Part shown: in pieces, positions 1-8,372 of the stretch
How positions within the stretch are numbered: position 1 is the stretch's first letter
How the letters are laid out: the number at the start of each line of letters is the position of its first letter
Virus record (IMG/VR): IMGVR_UViG_3300011997_000006
Span: 1-38,213 of that record
Length of the DNA stretch: 38,213 bases
Source of the DNA: a virus
Reading direction: 5' to 3' (one strand)
Translations under genes and position numbers: made by a program
The notes under the pieces: model-generated
Told to the model about the DNA's origin: nothing
What the model saw: the letters and a program-made list of their open reading frames with translations, nothing else
The model's database searches: none

Positions 1-841
1 GGAACGCGAAGTGCTCAGTGCCGGTGGGAACCACGCCGCCGACGAACTCGGCACGCAGGTAGTACGTCGCGTTGCCGGGAAGGCCGTTGTAGAACGCCAT
101 GCCCGCGTCGTCCGCGGCCAGGGTGAGCTTGACCTCGTTCGTGGACTTGGCCTCGACGTTTCCGGCTGGCGCGCCAGCGAGGGACGCGTCCAGGACGAAG
201 AACGGCTTCCGGCGTCCGGTGGTCTTGGCCTCGAAGTCAAAGCAGCGGGTGAGCTTTGTGGTGCCGATGCCAACGAAGGCGGTGTCCAGGTAGAACGTGC
301 CCTCGGTCAAGTTGATGGGAACCAGGGCCTCGGTCACGACGGCGCCCGTGGACAGGGCCACGCCGTCTTCGATGGCGCCCCCGACGAGGGTTCCGTCCGC
401 CTTCGGGGTGTTGCCGGCCTTCCAGCCCAGGGTGAGCTCTGTGCCAGCGCAACCAGACACGCGCTGCGCACGGCCCACGTCGCCGGTCTCAACAGTCAGC
501 GAGGCGACGGCGTCCGCACCGAACGTGTTCGGCTGGAACGACCAGGACTGCGAGACGAGGTCGGTGCCCGCGGTGACAACGGCGTTGCCGATGACGGTCG
601 CGAGCAGGTACTGCAGCTCGGTGTACGTCGGCACGCCGGTCACCTTCAGCTCGGCGTAGCTCTCTTCCAGGGTCGTGACGGTGACGTGCTTCGCGCCCTG
701 CGGGGTGAACTCGCCGGTCTTGATCTTCGGCTGCGGCTCAATGCTGAACGCGCTGAGTCGGTGCAGCGCCGGTACGCCGGTGCCGGGGACGGTCTCGACG
801 CCCACCTGCGAGCTCTGGAGAACGCTTGTGCGTTCGGTCAT
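1..841 (-). CDS. Major tail protein (tail tube), N-terminal 280 residues; continues across the seam
   Basis: This is the first 280 codons of the major tail protein. Reading on the minus strand it runs off base 2 and resumes in frame at 38115, giving 329 residues that end at 37966. The product should polymerise into the tail tube around the tape measure. It starts MTERTSVLQSSQVGVETVPG, an N-terminus with a VGxETxPGT pattern common in actinophage and HK97-like tube proteins. The ATG at 841 follows an AAGGAG ribosome site in ATCAAGGAGATCATCATG. A promoter-like GGGACGGTACAGGGC lies upstream at about 876-890; the same 15-mer precedes the fibre gene. It sits between the tail terminator gene and the G/GT chaperones, the standard siphovirus position. 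The role rests on gene order and sequence character. No frameshift is visible. Confidence 0.85.
   Translation of the reverse strand, partial: MTERTSVLQSSQVGVETVPGTGVPALHRLSAFSIEPQPKIKTGEFTPQGAKHVTVTTLEESYAELKVTGVPTYTELQYLLATVIGNAVVTAGTDLVSQSWSFQPNTFGADAVASLTVETGDVGRAQRVSGCAGTELTLGWKAGNTPKADGTLVGGAIEDGVALSTGAVVTEALVPINLTEGTFYLDTAFVGIGTTKLTRCFDFEAKTTGRRKPFFVLDASLAGAPAGNVEAKSTNEVKLTLAADDAGMAFYNGLPGNATYYLRAEFVGGVVPTGTEHFAF
2..99. repeat. Terminal direct repeat, left copy (assembly circularisation overlap)
   Basis: Bases 2-99 are identical to 38116-38213 (98 bp). Base 1 differs from 38115 (G against T). Joining the ends gives an intact gene, so the overlap marks a circular or circularly permuted molecule, not two real repeats. 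Confidence 0.85.
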
Positions 842-921
842 GATGATCTCCTTGATAGAGGGGGCGCGTCTGCGCTGCCCTGTACCGTCCCGGTGTTCGC
901 ACGCGGGGCAAGGAGCGCGGG

Positions 922-1332
922 TCAGGCCCCGTAATGGCAGCGGTAGATGCCGCCCAGAGCCCGGCGGGTGACTCCCGCGGAAACCTCTGTGAGGCGGAAC
1001 GGGGACTGGCGCACCAGGCCGTAAACGGTCCCGTACGAGTTCACGGCACGCGCAGCCTGCAGGAGCTCGTCGACTCGGGAGTACGCGGGGGCCAGGTCTG
1101 CGTACCCGGCTTCACCGATGACGCGCACCAGCCACAGGCCGCTCGTCACGACGCGGGTGCCGTCGATGGTGGTCAGGTCGGATCCGTTGCCGTAAGGGGT
1201 GAACGTGACCAGCGGGAACGGGTCGCCGTTGGTGTTTGGGTGCTCGGTCACAGCGCTGACGAGGGCCATCAGGGTTGTGTCGCCGGACAGCGCCGCGTTG
1301 ATGAGGGCGTCGGGGGCCAGGTCAGCCAACAT
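922..1332 (-). CDS. Tail terminator / tail completion protein
   Basis: A 136-residue protein starting MLADLAPDALINAALSGDTT. Its length, its single-domain pattern and the interior VTFTPYGNGSDL and VDELLQAARAV segments fit tail terminator proteins, which cap the tail tube and set the head-tail junction. It lies directly before the major tail gene, where siphoviruses carry the terminator. Its ATG (1332) lies 11 bp inside the end of the preceding gene (stop at 1322), so the two are probably translationally coupled. The family call rests on position and size more than on a motif. A different head-tail connector is the main alternative. Confidence 0.6.
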   Translation of the reverse strand: MLADLAPDALINAALSGDTTLMALVSAVTEHPNTNGDPFPLVTFTPYGNGSDLTTIDGTRVVTSGLWLVRVIGEAGYADLAPAYSRVDELLQAARAVNSYGTVYGLVRQSPFRLTEVSAGVTRRALGGIYRCHYGA

Positions 1333-1792
1333 TGGGGACGCCCCTTCCGGGCCGGTCGAGTTTGGCCGTCACCTCAGCGATGTACACGTCCCGTGCTACG
1401 GCGCCGACGTGGCCGGCGGGCTCCATGAACGGGCGCGGCTCCGTGACCCGGTTGCCGAACGATGAGCCGAACTCGAGCGCGGCCGCGTACGGCGCGGCGA
1501 CACCGCCAGCGACGGCGCCCTGAACGCGGCCGTTGCCGGCAGTCTCAACGTGGCACGTCGCGGCCAGGACCCCGGTCCAGTTCGCGGGAGCCTCGCCGGG
1601 CGCGCTTGCCTGGTGCGGCAGCGGCTGCGGGCCGGACGTGTACACGACACCCGTCTTCGGGCCGGACAGGATTTCGCGGCGCATCTCAACCACGGTTGCC
1701 TCCGCACCGATTCGGTTCGCTTTGTTCATCACGGCGAGCAGCGCGGCCCCGTACAGGGGCAGGTCATTGAACACGACTCCGCGGGCGGGCAT
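1322..1792 (-). CDS. HK97 gp10-like tail completion protein
   Basis: A 156-residue protein. I chose the ATG at 1792 (MPARGVVFNDLPLYGAALLA) because it overlaps the upstream stop as ATGA; a longer frame starts at 1810 with no better signal. The N-terminal helix followed by a basic, glycine-rich middle, the GxxxxAxPYAAALEFGS segment and a C-terminal arginine-rich tail resemble HK97 gp10-type proteins at the head-tail joint. The segment AALEFGSSFGNRVTEPRPFM is typical of that family. Neighbours are a head closure protein before it and a tail terminator after it. The role is inferred from this pattern and from synteny. Confidence 0.65.
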   Translation of the reverse strand: MPARGVVFNDLPLYGAALLAVMNKANRIGAEATVVEMRREILSGPKTGVVYTSGPQPLPHQASAPGEAPANWTGVLAATCHVETAGNGRVQGAVAGGVAAPYAAALEFGSSFGNRVTEPRPFMEPAGHVGAVARDVYIAEVTAKLDRPGRGVPNVG

Positions 1793-2175
1793 CAGAGCAC
1801 CTCCTCGCACCAGATGACGTTTTCGGCGTTCCAGCTGGTCTGGTCACCGGCGCGGGTGGCTTCGAGCGTGATTCCTTGCGGCGTCACGTGCAGGCGGTCC
1901 TTGTCAAGAATGTCCACGCCCGGCCCGACGGTCAGCTTGTACGGCGTCACGGCTGCGAGGCGCCCGGCGATCACGGGCTCGTCGCCGCCTGGGTGGCGCT
2001 GCGACCGGACGCCGAGACGGCACGGCAGCGGGTCGCCGGCCTGCGCCCACGTCTTTGAGACTGAGCCAACGGCGTCCTTCGTGCTGGTGGGGCGCATGAC
2101 GGTGACCGTGTCCGGGAACGTGCCCGCACACGTGGCCTGCATTCGGGCCAGCTGTGTTGGGGTCAGGCCGCTCAC
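1792..2175 (-). CDS. Head closure / head-tail stopper protein
   Basis: A 127-residue protein starting with GTG at 2175 (MSGLTPTQLARMQATCAG). The GTG overlaps the upstream TGA in a GTGA junction. A longer reading from 2244 is unlikely because it would run back into the previous gene. The body contains a beta-rich VIAGRLAAVTPYKLTV then DILDKDRLHV, a pattern seen in SPP1 gp16-like stoppers that close the portal channel after packaging. It sits between a connector gene and the gp10-like gene, as expected for head completion. Functional assignment is from pattern and order, so moderate. Confidence 0.6.
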   Translation of the reverse strand: MSGLTPTQLARMQATCAGTFPDTVTVMRPTSTKDAVGSVSKTWAQAGDPLPCRLGVRSQRHPGGDEPVIAGRLAAVTPYKLTVGPGVDILDKDRLHVTPQGITLEATRAGDQTSWNAENVIWCEEVL

Positions 2176-2375
2176 AGTCCCAGCTCCTCGTCGTCGTTGT
2201 CGCGCAGGTGCCGTTCCGCAATGGCCGCAATGACGGGCCCCCACGCGACCCGCAGGTCTCGGGACGCTGACGGCTGGCCGATCAGGTGCCGGATGACGCC
2301 GATGCGCCCCCGGACGCGGGCCAGGTACGTCGCCCGGTACAGGGCGGCGCGCTCGTCGTCAGTCAGTTCGCTCAC
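2172..2375 (-). CDS. Small conserved head-region protein, function unknown
   Basis: A 67-residue acidic-ended protein, MSELTDDERAALYRATYLAR onward, ending NDDEELGL. It is predicted mostly helical with an Arg-rich centre. I do not recognise a family. It overlaps both neighbours: its ATG lies in the upstream ATGA and its stop in the downstream GTGA. It is therefore made with the head-tail connector proteins and may be a small partner of them. No catalytic or metal-binding residues are visible. Confidence 0.75.
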   Translation of the reverse strand: MSELTDDERAALYRATYLARVRGRIGVIRHLIGQPSASRDLRVAWGPVIAAIAERHLRDNDDEELGL

Positions 2376-2788
2376 AGCAGCACCCCGCCAAACCCAATCG
2401 GGTTGCCGTACGGGTCGGTGGTCAGCTCGCCCAGGGAGTAGCCGGCGTACCCGCCAGTGTTGAGGGTGCCCTGGCCGCCCTCACGGGACAGGAACTCGGC
2501 GGCCATCGCGAGGCAGTGCGTGTGGACCTGGTCGCGGTCGTACGAGTTGCCGTCAACGGTGAACTTGAAGTCTCCGGCGACCTTCGCCGCTTTCCAACGC
2601 CAGCCCTCAGCAGCGGCAGCGTTCAGCGCGTACGTGTTCTCCCAGGTGGCGTCCGTCGGGTAGCGCCCGAAACGGTCGGCGCGCGCGGCAAGGGCCAGCA
2701 GCGTCGTCAGCTCATCGACGGTCAGCACCGGCTCTGCGCCGTCTCCGAGCATTGATGCGAGCTGGGTTTGGGCCTGTGTCGCGTCCAT
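2372..2788 (-). CDS. Head-to-tail adaptor protein
   Basis: A 138-residue protein (MDATQAQTQLASMLGDGAEP). The N-terminal helices with VDELTTLLALAARAD, then WENTYALNAAAAEGWRWKAAKVAGDF, are characteristic of gp6/gp15-like adaptors that bind under the portal. It is the first gene after the major capsid gene, the usual adaptor position. A ribosome site (CGGAGG) precedes the ATG, and a promoter-like GGACGGT lies about 25 nt further upstream, so a second internal transcript may start here. It ends in an ATGA junction with the next gene. Confidence 0.65.
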   Translation of the reverse strand: MDATQAQTQLASMLGDGAEPVLTVDELTTLLALAARADRFGRYPTDATWENTYALNAAAAEGWRWKAAKVAGDFKFTVDGNSYDRDQVHTHCLAMAAEFLSREGGQGTLNTGGYAGYSLGELTTDPYGNPIGFGGVLL

Positions 2789-2909
2789 CGCGGTAACCTC
2801 CGGGGGTTGTCTCTCCTACACCGTCCGGCGCGGGGCGTGCTGGGCACGGATACGCAGCAAAGCCCGCCCCCTTGTGAGGGGCGGGCTCGGCCGTGTGTCA
2901 GCGGGCCGG

Positions 2910-3854
2910 TCAGACGGCAGGTGACGTGATGACCGCGAACGGGTAACGCGTGGCCGCGTTCTCGTTGTCGAATCGGATGGTGTTGGCAACCTCGAAGGCG
3001 CAACGGAAGGTGATGCGGAGCGCCTTCGCGTCCTGCTGTGCCAGGTTCAAGATGACCTTGCCGGTGTCGTCAGAGATGACGCCCTCGGTCAGGACCTTGT
3101 ACTGCATGTCGGTACGAATACCGAGCAGTGCCTGCGTGCTGTCACCCACGACGCCCTCGGCGACGGACAGGCCGACTGGCCAAAGTCCACGCGCCGGGTA
3201 GATCGGGGTTGTGCCGTACACGTTGGTCGGGGAGACCTCGGACAGCTCGCGACCCAGTGAGTCACGCGCCCCACGAAGGAGACCCTTGTACCGTGTCGTG
3301 AAGGCCAGGAGGTCGCTGTCGTAGCCGTCCTCTTCGACGAGTGCGAACAGGTCGCTCAGGTCCTGGGCAAGCCCACCCGCGGCGACCGCGTTGCGACCGC
3401 GGACCACAACGTGGTTGCGGAGGATGGCCTCTGGCACGATGGCGTCGCCCCACGTGACCGGCTTGTCGGTTCCGAAGAGGACCGCTGCGTCAATCTTGCG
3501 GGCGATGGCGGTGGCGATGGCGGACGTGGACTCGGCAACGATGTCGTAGTCGGCGTCGTCGGCAACCTCGTCCGGGATGGGCAGGATGACGGCCAGAACC
3601 TCGGCGTTGAGGAACTTGTTCGCCCACGCCATGTTCGTGGCCTGCTTCAGGCCGGTGTCACCGTTGACGAAGTACGCGACAGGCAGCGAGGACAGGACGG
3701 GCAGACGGGTCTGCTTCCGGCTCATCTTGACGTGCGTGAAGCTCTGGAGGGCGAGGCTGTGAGCCTCGACGGAAGTGAGGATGGCCTTGGAGACATCCTC
3801 CGGCATTAGTGCGCCGGCCGCTGTGCGGTCGGTTACTGCATCGTAAACGGTCAT
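2910..3854 (-). CDS. Major capsid protein, HK97 fold
   Basis: A 314-residue protein, the size of HK97-type capsid proteins without a covalently attached delta domain. The N-terminal arm includes MPEDVSKAILTSVEAHSLAL. The middle, LPIPDEVADDADYDIVAEST, resembles the E-loop/P-domain transition in the HK97 family (V.ipeel.dda..di). The C-terminus FRCAFEVANTIRFDNENAAT carries the usual strand with a basic-hydrophobic pattern. The ribosome site AAGGAG lies upstream of the ATG at 3854. A separate scaffold gene precedes it, and adaptors follow after a 120-bp gap. The assignment is strong from both sequence pattern and order. Confidence 0.9.
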   Translation of the reverse strand: MTVYDAVTDRTAAGALMPEDVSKAILTSVEAHSLALQSFTHVKMSRKQTRLPVLSSLPVAYFVNGDTGLKQATNMAWANKFLNAEVLAVILPIPDEVADDADYDIVAESTSAIATAIARKIDAAVLFGTDKPVTWGDAIVPEAILRNHVVVRGRNAVAAGGLAQDLSDLFALVEEDGYDSDLLAFTTRYKGLLRGARDSLGRELSEVSPTNVYGTTPIYPARGLWPVGLSVAEGVVGDSTQALLGIRTDMQYKVLTEGVISDDTGKVILNLAQQDAKALRITFRCAFEVANTIRFDNENAATRYPFAVITSPAV

Positions 3855-3914
3855 GATGGTTTCGCTCCTTAGGGCGATTGAGGGATGAGGGGTGCTGCGG
3901 TCAAGCTGGTTTGG

Positions 3915-4454
3915 TTAGCCCCAGAGCTTCTTGCGAAGCTCGGAGTTGAAGTTCGGGGTGCTGGCGTCGCCGTGTTGGGCGGTGTCGGCAGACCCGGCCG
4001 GACGGAAAAGCTCCGGGTACGTCTTGCGCAGGTCCGCGATGACGGGTGCGGCGCCCTTTGCCGGGTCGTAGGTGGCGAGGTCGGCCAGGCGCGCTACCGC
4101 GTCGGGTCGGACTGCACCAGCCGTTTTGGCTTCGGCGGTGAGGGCGTCCAGTGAGGTGCGGGTGCCGGCGTCTTTGACCAGGCCCTCGTACTTCCCCTTG
4201 TAGTCGTCCCGCTCCTGCTCCAACTTCTGCGTGGCGGTCAACTTCTCGTCTTCGTGAACTTTCAGGGACTTCTCCAGTGCGGTGATGCGCTTTTGTGCTT
4301 CGAGGTTTGCGGCCCGTTCAGCTGCTAGCGCCTTGACTCCGCCCTCACCGAGGGTGTCGTCCGTGGTCCCTGTTTTGGTGCCCGTGGCCGCTTCGGCGGC
4401 TGCCGATGCGGCAGCCTCGTCTGTGGTTCCGGTTGGTGCTGTTGCGTCAGCCAT
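3915..4454 (-). CDS. Capsid scaffold protein
   Basis: A 179-residue, low-complexity, highly charged protein. I placed the start at the ATG 4454 (MADATAPTGTTDEAAASAAA) because GAGGA lies 7 nt upstream; another ATG at 4472 is in frame. The Ala/Thr/Glu-rich N-terminus is followed by a coiled coil at about residues 45-95 (LAAERAANLEAQKRITALEK and continuing). The C-terminus ends ELRKKLWG, a short basic tail of the type that contacts the capsid protein. Position immediately before the major capsid gene supports scaffold function. No protease motif is visible. Confidence 0.82.
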   Translation of the reverse strand: MADATAPTGTTDEAAASAAAEAATGTKTGTTDDTLGEGGVKALAAERAANLEAQKRITALEKSLKVHEDEKLTATQKLEQERDDYKGKYEGLVKDAGTRTSLDALTAEAKTAGAVRPDAVARLADLATYDPAKGAAPVIADLRKTYPELFRPAGSADTAQHGDASTPNFNSELRKKLWG

Positions 4455-4563
4455 CGCGGCATCCTCATTCATCTGTCAATCGGGACGTATCGCACGTCCA
4501 GGTCGCATCGCGCTCCCATGCCCGTGACTGTCGCCAGCGTTTGGAACCACGCAAGGAGCCCGA

Positions 4564-5415
4564 TCAGCGGGGGATGATGGGGCGCAGGGAGCGCAGGGAG
4601 CGCGTGTACGGGACGCGGCCGACGCCCGGGACGTCGCGCCAGCCGACGATGCCGGTGTCCGCGGCCGTGTCCAGGGTTAGTGCCCCGGCGCGGTACGCCT
4701 GGAACTTGCCGGGCCCGATGAGCGCGGTCAGCTCTTCGTCGGTCATGTCGGCCGGGGAGGTCAGCCCGGAGCCGTCCATGTGCTGGAAGGTCCGGTAGCG
4801 CCACTCCTGCACGCACGCGCAGTTCGGGTGGGACGACATGGGCTCGCTGGCTGGGAACTCGTGCCCGTCCAGGACGGCGCACATCTCACAGCACGCGGAC
4901 CCGGCCACCCAAACCCAGGACAGTGCCCTGTTCGCGGTGGCGGTCTCTGCGGAGGCGTCACGCCACGCGCCGGCGGTCATGGTGGCTGCGACCGTAGCGG
5001 CGGCGACGGCCGCGGTGGCGAACACGGCCGCCGTGTCGGCGCCAGGGGTGACGACGGGCAGTGCCTCGAGCGCGCTCTCTTCGGCAAAGGCCGGCACTGG
5101 CGGGGCGGTGCCGCCGGGTCCCATGGCTCGGGTGTACGCGGCAACCCCTGTGGCGGTAGCTGCCGTTGCGGCGGCCCGCTGGGCGGACGTGATGAGGTGC
5201 GCCCCAAGCACGGCAGCCTCAGCCTCGACAGCCGCAACCGCGTCCCCTACCGCAGCCGCCACAGCAGCCGCCGAGGTGGCGCCTTTGACGGGCACCCCGG
5301 CCGCTACCCTGCCGGCGGCCAGGTACAGGGCGGCCAAGTTTGCGGCAGCCTTGCGGGTCTGCTGGCGCAGCTCGAGCGCGACAGCCGCGGCGGTCCCGGT
5401 GCCCCCGGTGGACAT
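4564..5415 (-). CDS. MuF-like minor capsid protein
   Basis: A 283-residue protein with an alanine-rich helical N-terminal half and a C-terminal MuF-type module. The module shows paired cysteines and a conserved histidine: ACCEMCAVLDGHEF, then MSSHPNCACVQEW. This CxxC...dG...HpnCxC pattern is the hallmark of Mu gpF-like head morphogenesis proteins, which probably bind a metal and attach near the portal. The start ATG (5415) overlaps the portal stop as TAATG. About 110 bp separate it from the scaffold gene, with no clear gene between. No fused toxin or ADP-ribosyltransferase domain is visible. Confidence 0.85.
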   Translation of the reverse strand: MSTGGTGTAAAVALELRQQTRKAAANLAALYLAAGRVAAGVPVKGATSAAAVAAAVGDAVAAVEAEAAVLGAHLITSAQRAAATAATATGVAAYTRAMGPGGTAPPVPAFAEESALEALPVVTPGADTAAVFATAAVAAATVAATMTAGAWRDASAETATANRALSWVWVAGSACCEMCAVLDGHEFPASEPMSSHPNCACVQEWRYRTFQHMDGSGLTSPADMTDEELTALIGPGKFQAYRAGALTLDTAADTGIVGWRDVPGVGRVPYTRSLRSLRPIIPR

Positions 5416-6833
5416 TAGGCGGCCTGGTCAGCCGGTACCTGGTCAGCGGCCGCGGCCTGCCCGGCACGGAACTCGGACAGCACCTGCGCGCGCATCGCGT
5501 TCGAGCCAGCGGTCTGCTGCTGCGCTTCGGTGGCGGCCAGCGCCATGATGCGGGTCACGTCGTCGGGCGCGAACCCCAAGCCCTCGAGGCGGTCTTGCAG
5601 CGGAACGCCTGCAATGAGGGCCAGGCCCGCGTTCTCGAGCTTCTCATGCTCGGACAGCGGCGCCGGGTCGTCCCACTCGCAACGCAGGGACACTTCGCGG
5701 CCCAGCATGACCAGTACGCAGAACGACATCGCGGACGCGTACTCGGGACCCCACCGGCGCTGCCTGGAAATGATGCGGGCCGTCAGGGACCTTTCCTCAA
5801 TCTTGACCTGCTCACCGGACGTGGCAGCTGTCGCTTCCAAACCCAGGACGCGCGGCGGTGTGCCAGAAACGCGGGCCATGTTGTTCTGAATGGTCTCCTG
5901 GGACGCGAGGATCTTCTCAATGTCGCCGGCCTTGAAGTCGCCGAACTTCGCCCCCTCGCCCGGGGCGTCCCACACGCCGCCCGGGAAGGATTTGAGGCCC
6001 TGCACGGTCTTGCCTGTGACCGGGTCGGTCCTTTGCTGAATGCCGGTAGCCCACCGTTGCGGCATCGCGTAGTACTCGCGGGCCACGACCTCATCGCAAA
6101 CGGCTTTGTTCAGGGTGTCCTGGACGGGGATGACGTCGCGCAGCTCGGACCTCTTGTTGTCGAGCTCCCACACGGTCAGCGGATACCCGTGCGTGATGGT
6201 GGACTGCCCGTTCTCGTCGACGAACGGTTCCAGCTGCGTGCGCCGCACAGGCAGCTGGCCGCTGTTGGACTTCGTGATGTACTTCTCGATGCGCCCGGCC
6301 TCGTACAGGTTTACGCGGTACTTTTTGCCGAACACCCACGCGCGGACGGCCGCGGTGCGGAGCCCGGGTACTTCCGGGTCCGTGATGACGGTGGTGGTGC
6401 CGGAGTCAGCGAACTGCAGGACGGGGGCACCCGCGGGGGTGACCCACCCGATGAGGAACGCTTTGCCGTCCACAAACGCACCAGTGTTCGCGTCCTCTTG
6501 CAGGGCGTCAAAGTGGACGGCCTCCAGGCAGTCCTCGATGCACTCCGCGACCTGCTCCGTTTCGGACAGGGTCGAGTCGGTGGTTGCCGCTTCGGTGGCG
6601 TCCCTGACGCCGAACCCGGAGACGTGCAGGCGGTCGGTGCGGGTCAGCACAATCCGCTCGCACAGGTTGACCTTGGACGCGCGCACGTACGGGCCGAAGG
6701 CGTTCAGGAACTTGGCGGTCGCAAACGTCAGGTCGTGGTCGCCGTTGAAGTACGCGCGCGGCTGGGTCAGGGCTTTGATCTGCACTGCAATCTGGGACAG
6801 GCCCTGCTCAATCGGGTCCACGGTGCTCTCCAT
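5415..6833 (-). CDS. Portal protein, SPP1 Gp6-like
   Basis: A 472-residue portal protein, normal length for the SPP1 gp6-like family. It forms the dodecameric gate for DNA entry and docks the terminase. Visible landmarks are an N-terminal IAVQIKALTQPRAYFNGDHD, the segment FGPYVRASKVNLCERIV typical of actinophage portals, a central VYRVNLYE-like beta region, and the C-terminal half with MARVSGTPPRVLGLEATA followed by a long helix with RIISRQRRWGPEY. The C-terminus is Ala/Gln-rich and probably extended. It starts 1 bp after the large terminase stop, which argues for coupled translation. The next gene is the MuF-like protein, as expected. Confidence 0.92.
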   Translation of the reverse strand: MESTVDPIEQGLSQIAVQIKALTQPRAYFNGDHDLTFATAKFLNAFGPYVRASKVNLCERIVLTRTDRLHVSGFGVRDATEAATTDSTLSETEQVAECIEDCLEAVHFDALQEDANTGAFVDGKAFLIGWVTPAGAPVLQFADSGTTTVITDPEVPGLRTAAVRAWVFGKKYRVNLYEAGRIEKYITKSNSGQLPVRRTQLEPFVDENGQSTITHGYPLTVWELDNKRSELRDVIPVQDTLNKAVCDEVVAREYYAMPQRWATGIQQRTDPVTGKTVQGLKSFPGGVWDAPGEGAKFGDFKAGDIEKILASQETIQNNMARVSGTPPRVLGLEATAATSGEQVKIEERSLTARIISRQRRWGPEYASAMSFCVLVMLGREVSLRCEWDDPAPLSEHEKLENAGLALIAGVPLQDRLEGLGFAPDDVTRIMALAATEAQQQTAGSNAMRAQVLSEFRAGQAAAADQVPADQAA

Positions 6834-6834
6834 C

Positions 6835-8292
6835 TCAGTAGGACCGCGCGTAGCCGATGAAGGTGGTCGGCGGCGTGTAGTAGGCGAGCATGACGGCGTC
6901 GCCGTCGTCGGGGCTCCTACCCAACCGTGCGGCTACGTCGGCCTTGGGCAAGACTTTGGTCCGGCCGGTCCCGTCGGTCGCCCACGTGGGCAGGGACAGC
7001 TCATGGATCACGTCGTCGTCGGCCTCGTTCAGGTCGATGGCGGCCTGCTCGCAGAGCTCCCGGAAGCCCCAGTGCATCTCGGCGCGGACGTTCGCGAACC
7101 GGGTCTTTTCGCCGGCGCCGGCACCGAAGTTGACGCCGTGAATGGTCGCCTTGTGCTGCCGGTTGTGGCCGGCCGTGGTGAGGATGTCCACGATGCCGTG
7201 CCCGACGCCGGTCGAGTCGATGTTGACCTCAGTTGCGCCCGTTTCGTGAATGTGGCGGGTGATGATGGCGGCGAGCTTCACGTGGTCTTTCTCCCGGTAC
7301 CGCCACACGCGCCCGAGCTTGACGCCGCGGCGTTCGCGCACAACGGTCTGGTCCCCGTTGTCGGACGCGCCGATGTCGATGCCGAGGACGACGGGCGCGA
7401 GCTGCTCCGGGGTCCAGGTGCGGTCGCCCTGGCATTGGCGCATCCACGAGTGCGGGATGACGCCGTCGGACGCGTCTTTGGGGAACAGGCCGAGGACTTT
7501 CGCCGTGTACACGGCGGAGTCTTCACCCCACCGGGCTTTTCGTTCGTCAACCCACGTTTGGGAGACGAGCAGCGGGCGCAGCCAGTCAGGCACGACCTCG
7601 CCGGTCATGTTGGGGGTATCAAGGCAGGAGACGTGGATGGTGTTCCAGCCGGAGCCCGGTGCGCAGATGGTGGCGAAGTAGGAGCGCGGGTTGTCAGGGT
7701 TGCCGATGGCGAGCACGCGGCAGTCGTCGTTTGTGGCGAGGGACTCGATGGCGTCCCACAGGGGGCCTTCTACGGCCCCGGCTTCATCAACGATGACGAG
7801 GACGTACCGGGCGTGAGTGCCTTGGAACGCGCCCGGGTCATGGTCGGACGGTTTGGAGCCGAACCCTACGAGCTCCTCACCAGGGCGGGGCGTGGCGTAG
7901 TGGGTGCCGTCGTCCGTCATGTGCCATTCGACTTGGGTGACGCGGCCGGGCAGTTTGCCTTTGCGGTGCGCACGGCCGATGTACCGCCACAGGATGGCGC
8001 GGACCTGTCGGTACGTGGGCGCGGTGGACACGACCATGGCGGTGCCGGGCGGGTGGGCTGCGAGCCACCAGGCGGTGATGAACGCGGCGAGCTGGCTTTT
8101 GCCGGTGGCGTGCCCGGACTGGACGGTTGTGTGCCGGTTGTCGCGGACGGACTCGATGATTTCGCGCTGCTTGGACCAGAGGAACCCGTCGAGGCGGTCG
8201 GTGACCCATTGGACGGGGTCGGCGGTGTAGTTGGGCGCGTTGACCATTTGCTCGAGCAGGTCGAGTGCGCGGGCTGTGGCGGCGTCCATCAT
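6835..8292 (-). CDS. terL: Terminase large subunit (packaging ATPase and nuclease)
   Basis: A 485-residue large terminase that translocates DNA into proheads and cuts concatemers. Walker A is GHATGKS (residues 60-66), preceded by WSKQREII and HTTVQS. Walker B is VLVIVDE (164-170), with the catalytic Glu at its end. A coupling motif follows near RVLAIGNPDNPR. The RNase H-like nuclease domain starts with GIDIGAS (Asp306), with VNIDSTGVGHG further on and DDGDAV near the C-terminus, giving the usual acidic residues. The start ATG (8292) lies exactly 7 nt after CACAGT, suggesting a leaderless late transcript; a second ATG lies one codon in. It is the first gene of the late block, directly downstream of a strong terminator. 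Confidence 0.96.
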   Translation of the reverse strand: MMDAATARALDLLEQMVNAPNYTADPVQWVTDRLDGFLWSKQREIIESVRDNRHTTVQSGHATGKSQLAAFITAWWLAAHPPGTAMVVSTAPTYRQVRAILWRYIGRAHRKGKLPGRVTQVEWHMTDDGTHYATPRPGEELVGFGSKPSDHDPGAFQGTHARYVLVIVDEAGAVEGPLWDAIESLATNDDCRVLAIGNPDNPRSYFATICAPGSGWNTIHVSCLDTPNMTGEVVPDWLRPLLVSQTWVDERKARWGEDSAVYTAKVLGLFPKDASDGVIPHSWMRQCQGDRTWTPEQLAPVVLGIDIGASDNGDQTVVRERRGVKLGRVWRYREKDHVKLAAIITRHIHETGATEVNIDSTGVGHGIVDILTTAGHNRQHKATIHGVNFGAGAGEKTRFANVRAEMHWGFRELCEQAAIDLNEADDDVIHELSLPTWATDGTGRTKVLPKADVAARLGRSPDDGDAVMLAYYTPPTTFIGYARSY

Positions 8293-8305
8293 GCCGGTGA
8301 CTGTG
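8293..8305 (-). promoter_or_regulatory. Leaderless late promoter -10 (CACAGT) of terL
   Basis: On the minus strand CACAGT (8305-8300) is followed by exactly 7 nt and then the terL ATG. The same spacing occurs at seven other genes here. No good -35 box is visible. Confidence 0.5.
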
Positions 8306-8328
8306 CGGGTCGGGGGCCGGGGGGCACG

Positions 8329-8361
8329 ACAAAGCCCCCGGCACCGAGACGGGGGCTTTGT
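8329..8361. terminator. Strong bidirectional-type terminator hairpin
   Basis: A perfect 12-bp stem (ACAAAGCCCCCG with CGGGGGCTTTGT) around a 9-nt loop, with T/A tracts inside the stem ends. It lies between the end of the 8373-8717 gene and the terL promoter, so it ends the accessory transcript just before the late promoter. Confidence 0.85.
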
Positions 8362-8372
8362 CGGTGTGCGGG

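Noticed and set aside
2-99. Long terminal repeats as true phage genome ends
   Set aside because: The repeat lies inside a coding gene that is restored on joining and has a length typical of assembler overlap.
5340-6860. A 506-codon plus-strand frame opposite the portal gene
   Set aside because: Composition is Arg/Gly-rich shadow sequence, and the portal frame on the other strand has family motifs.
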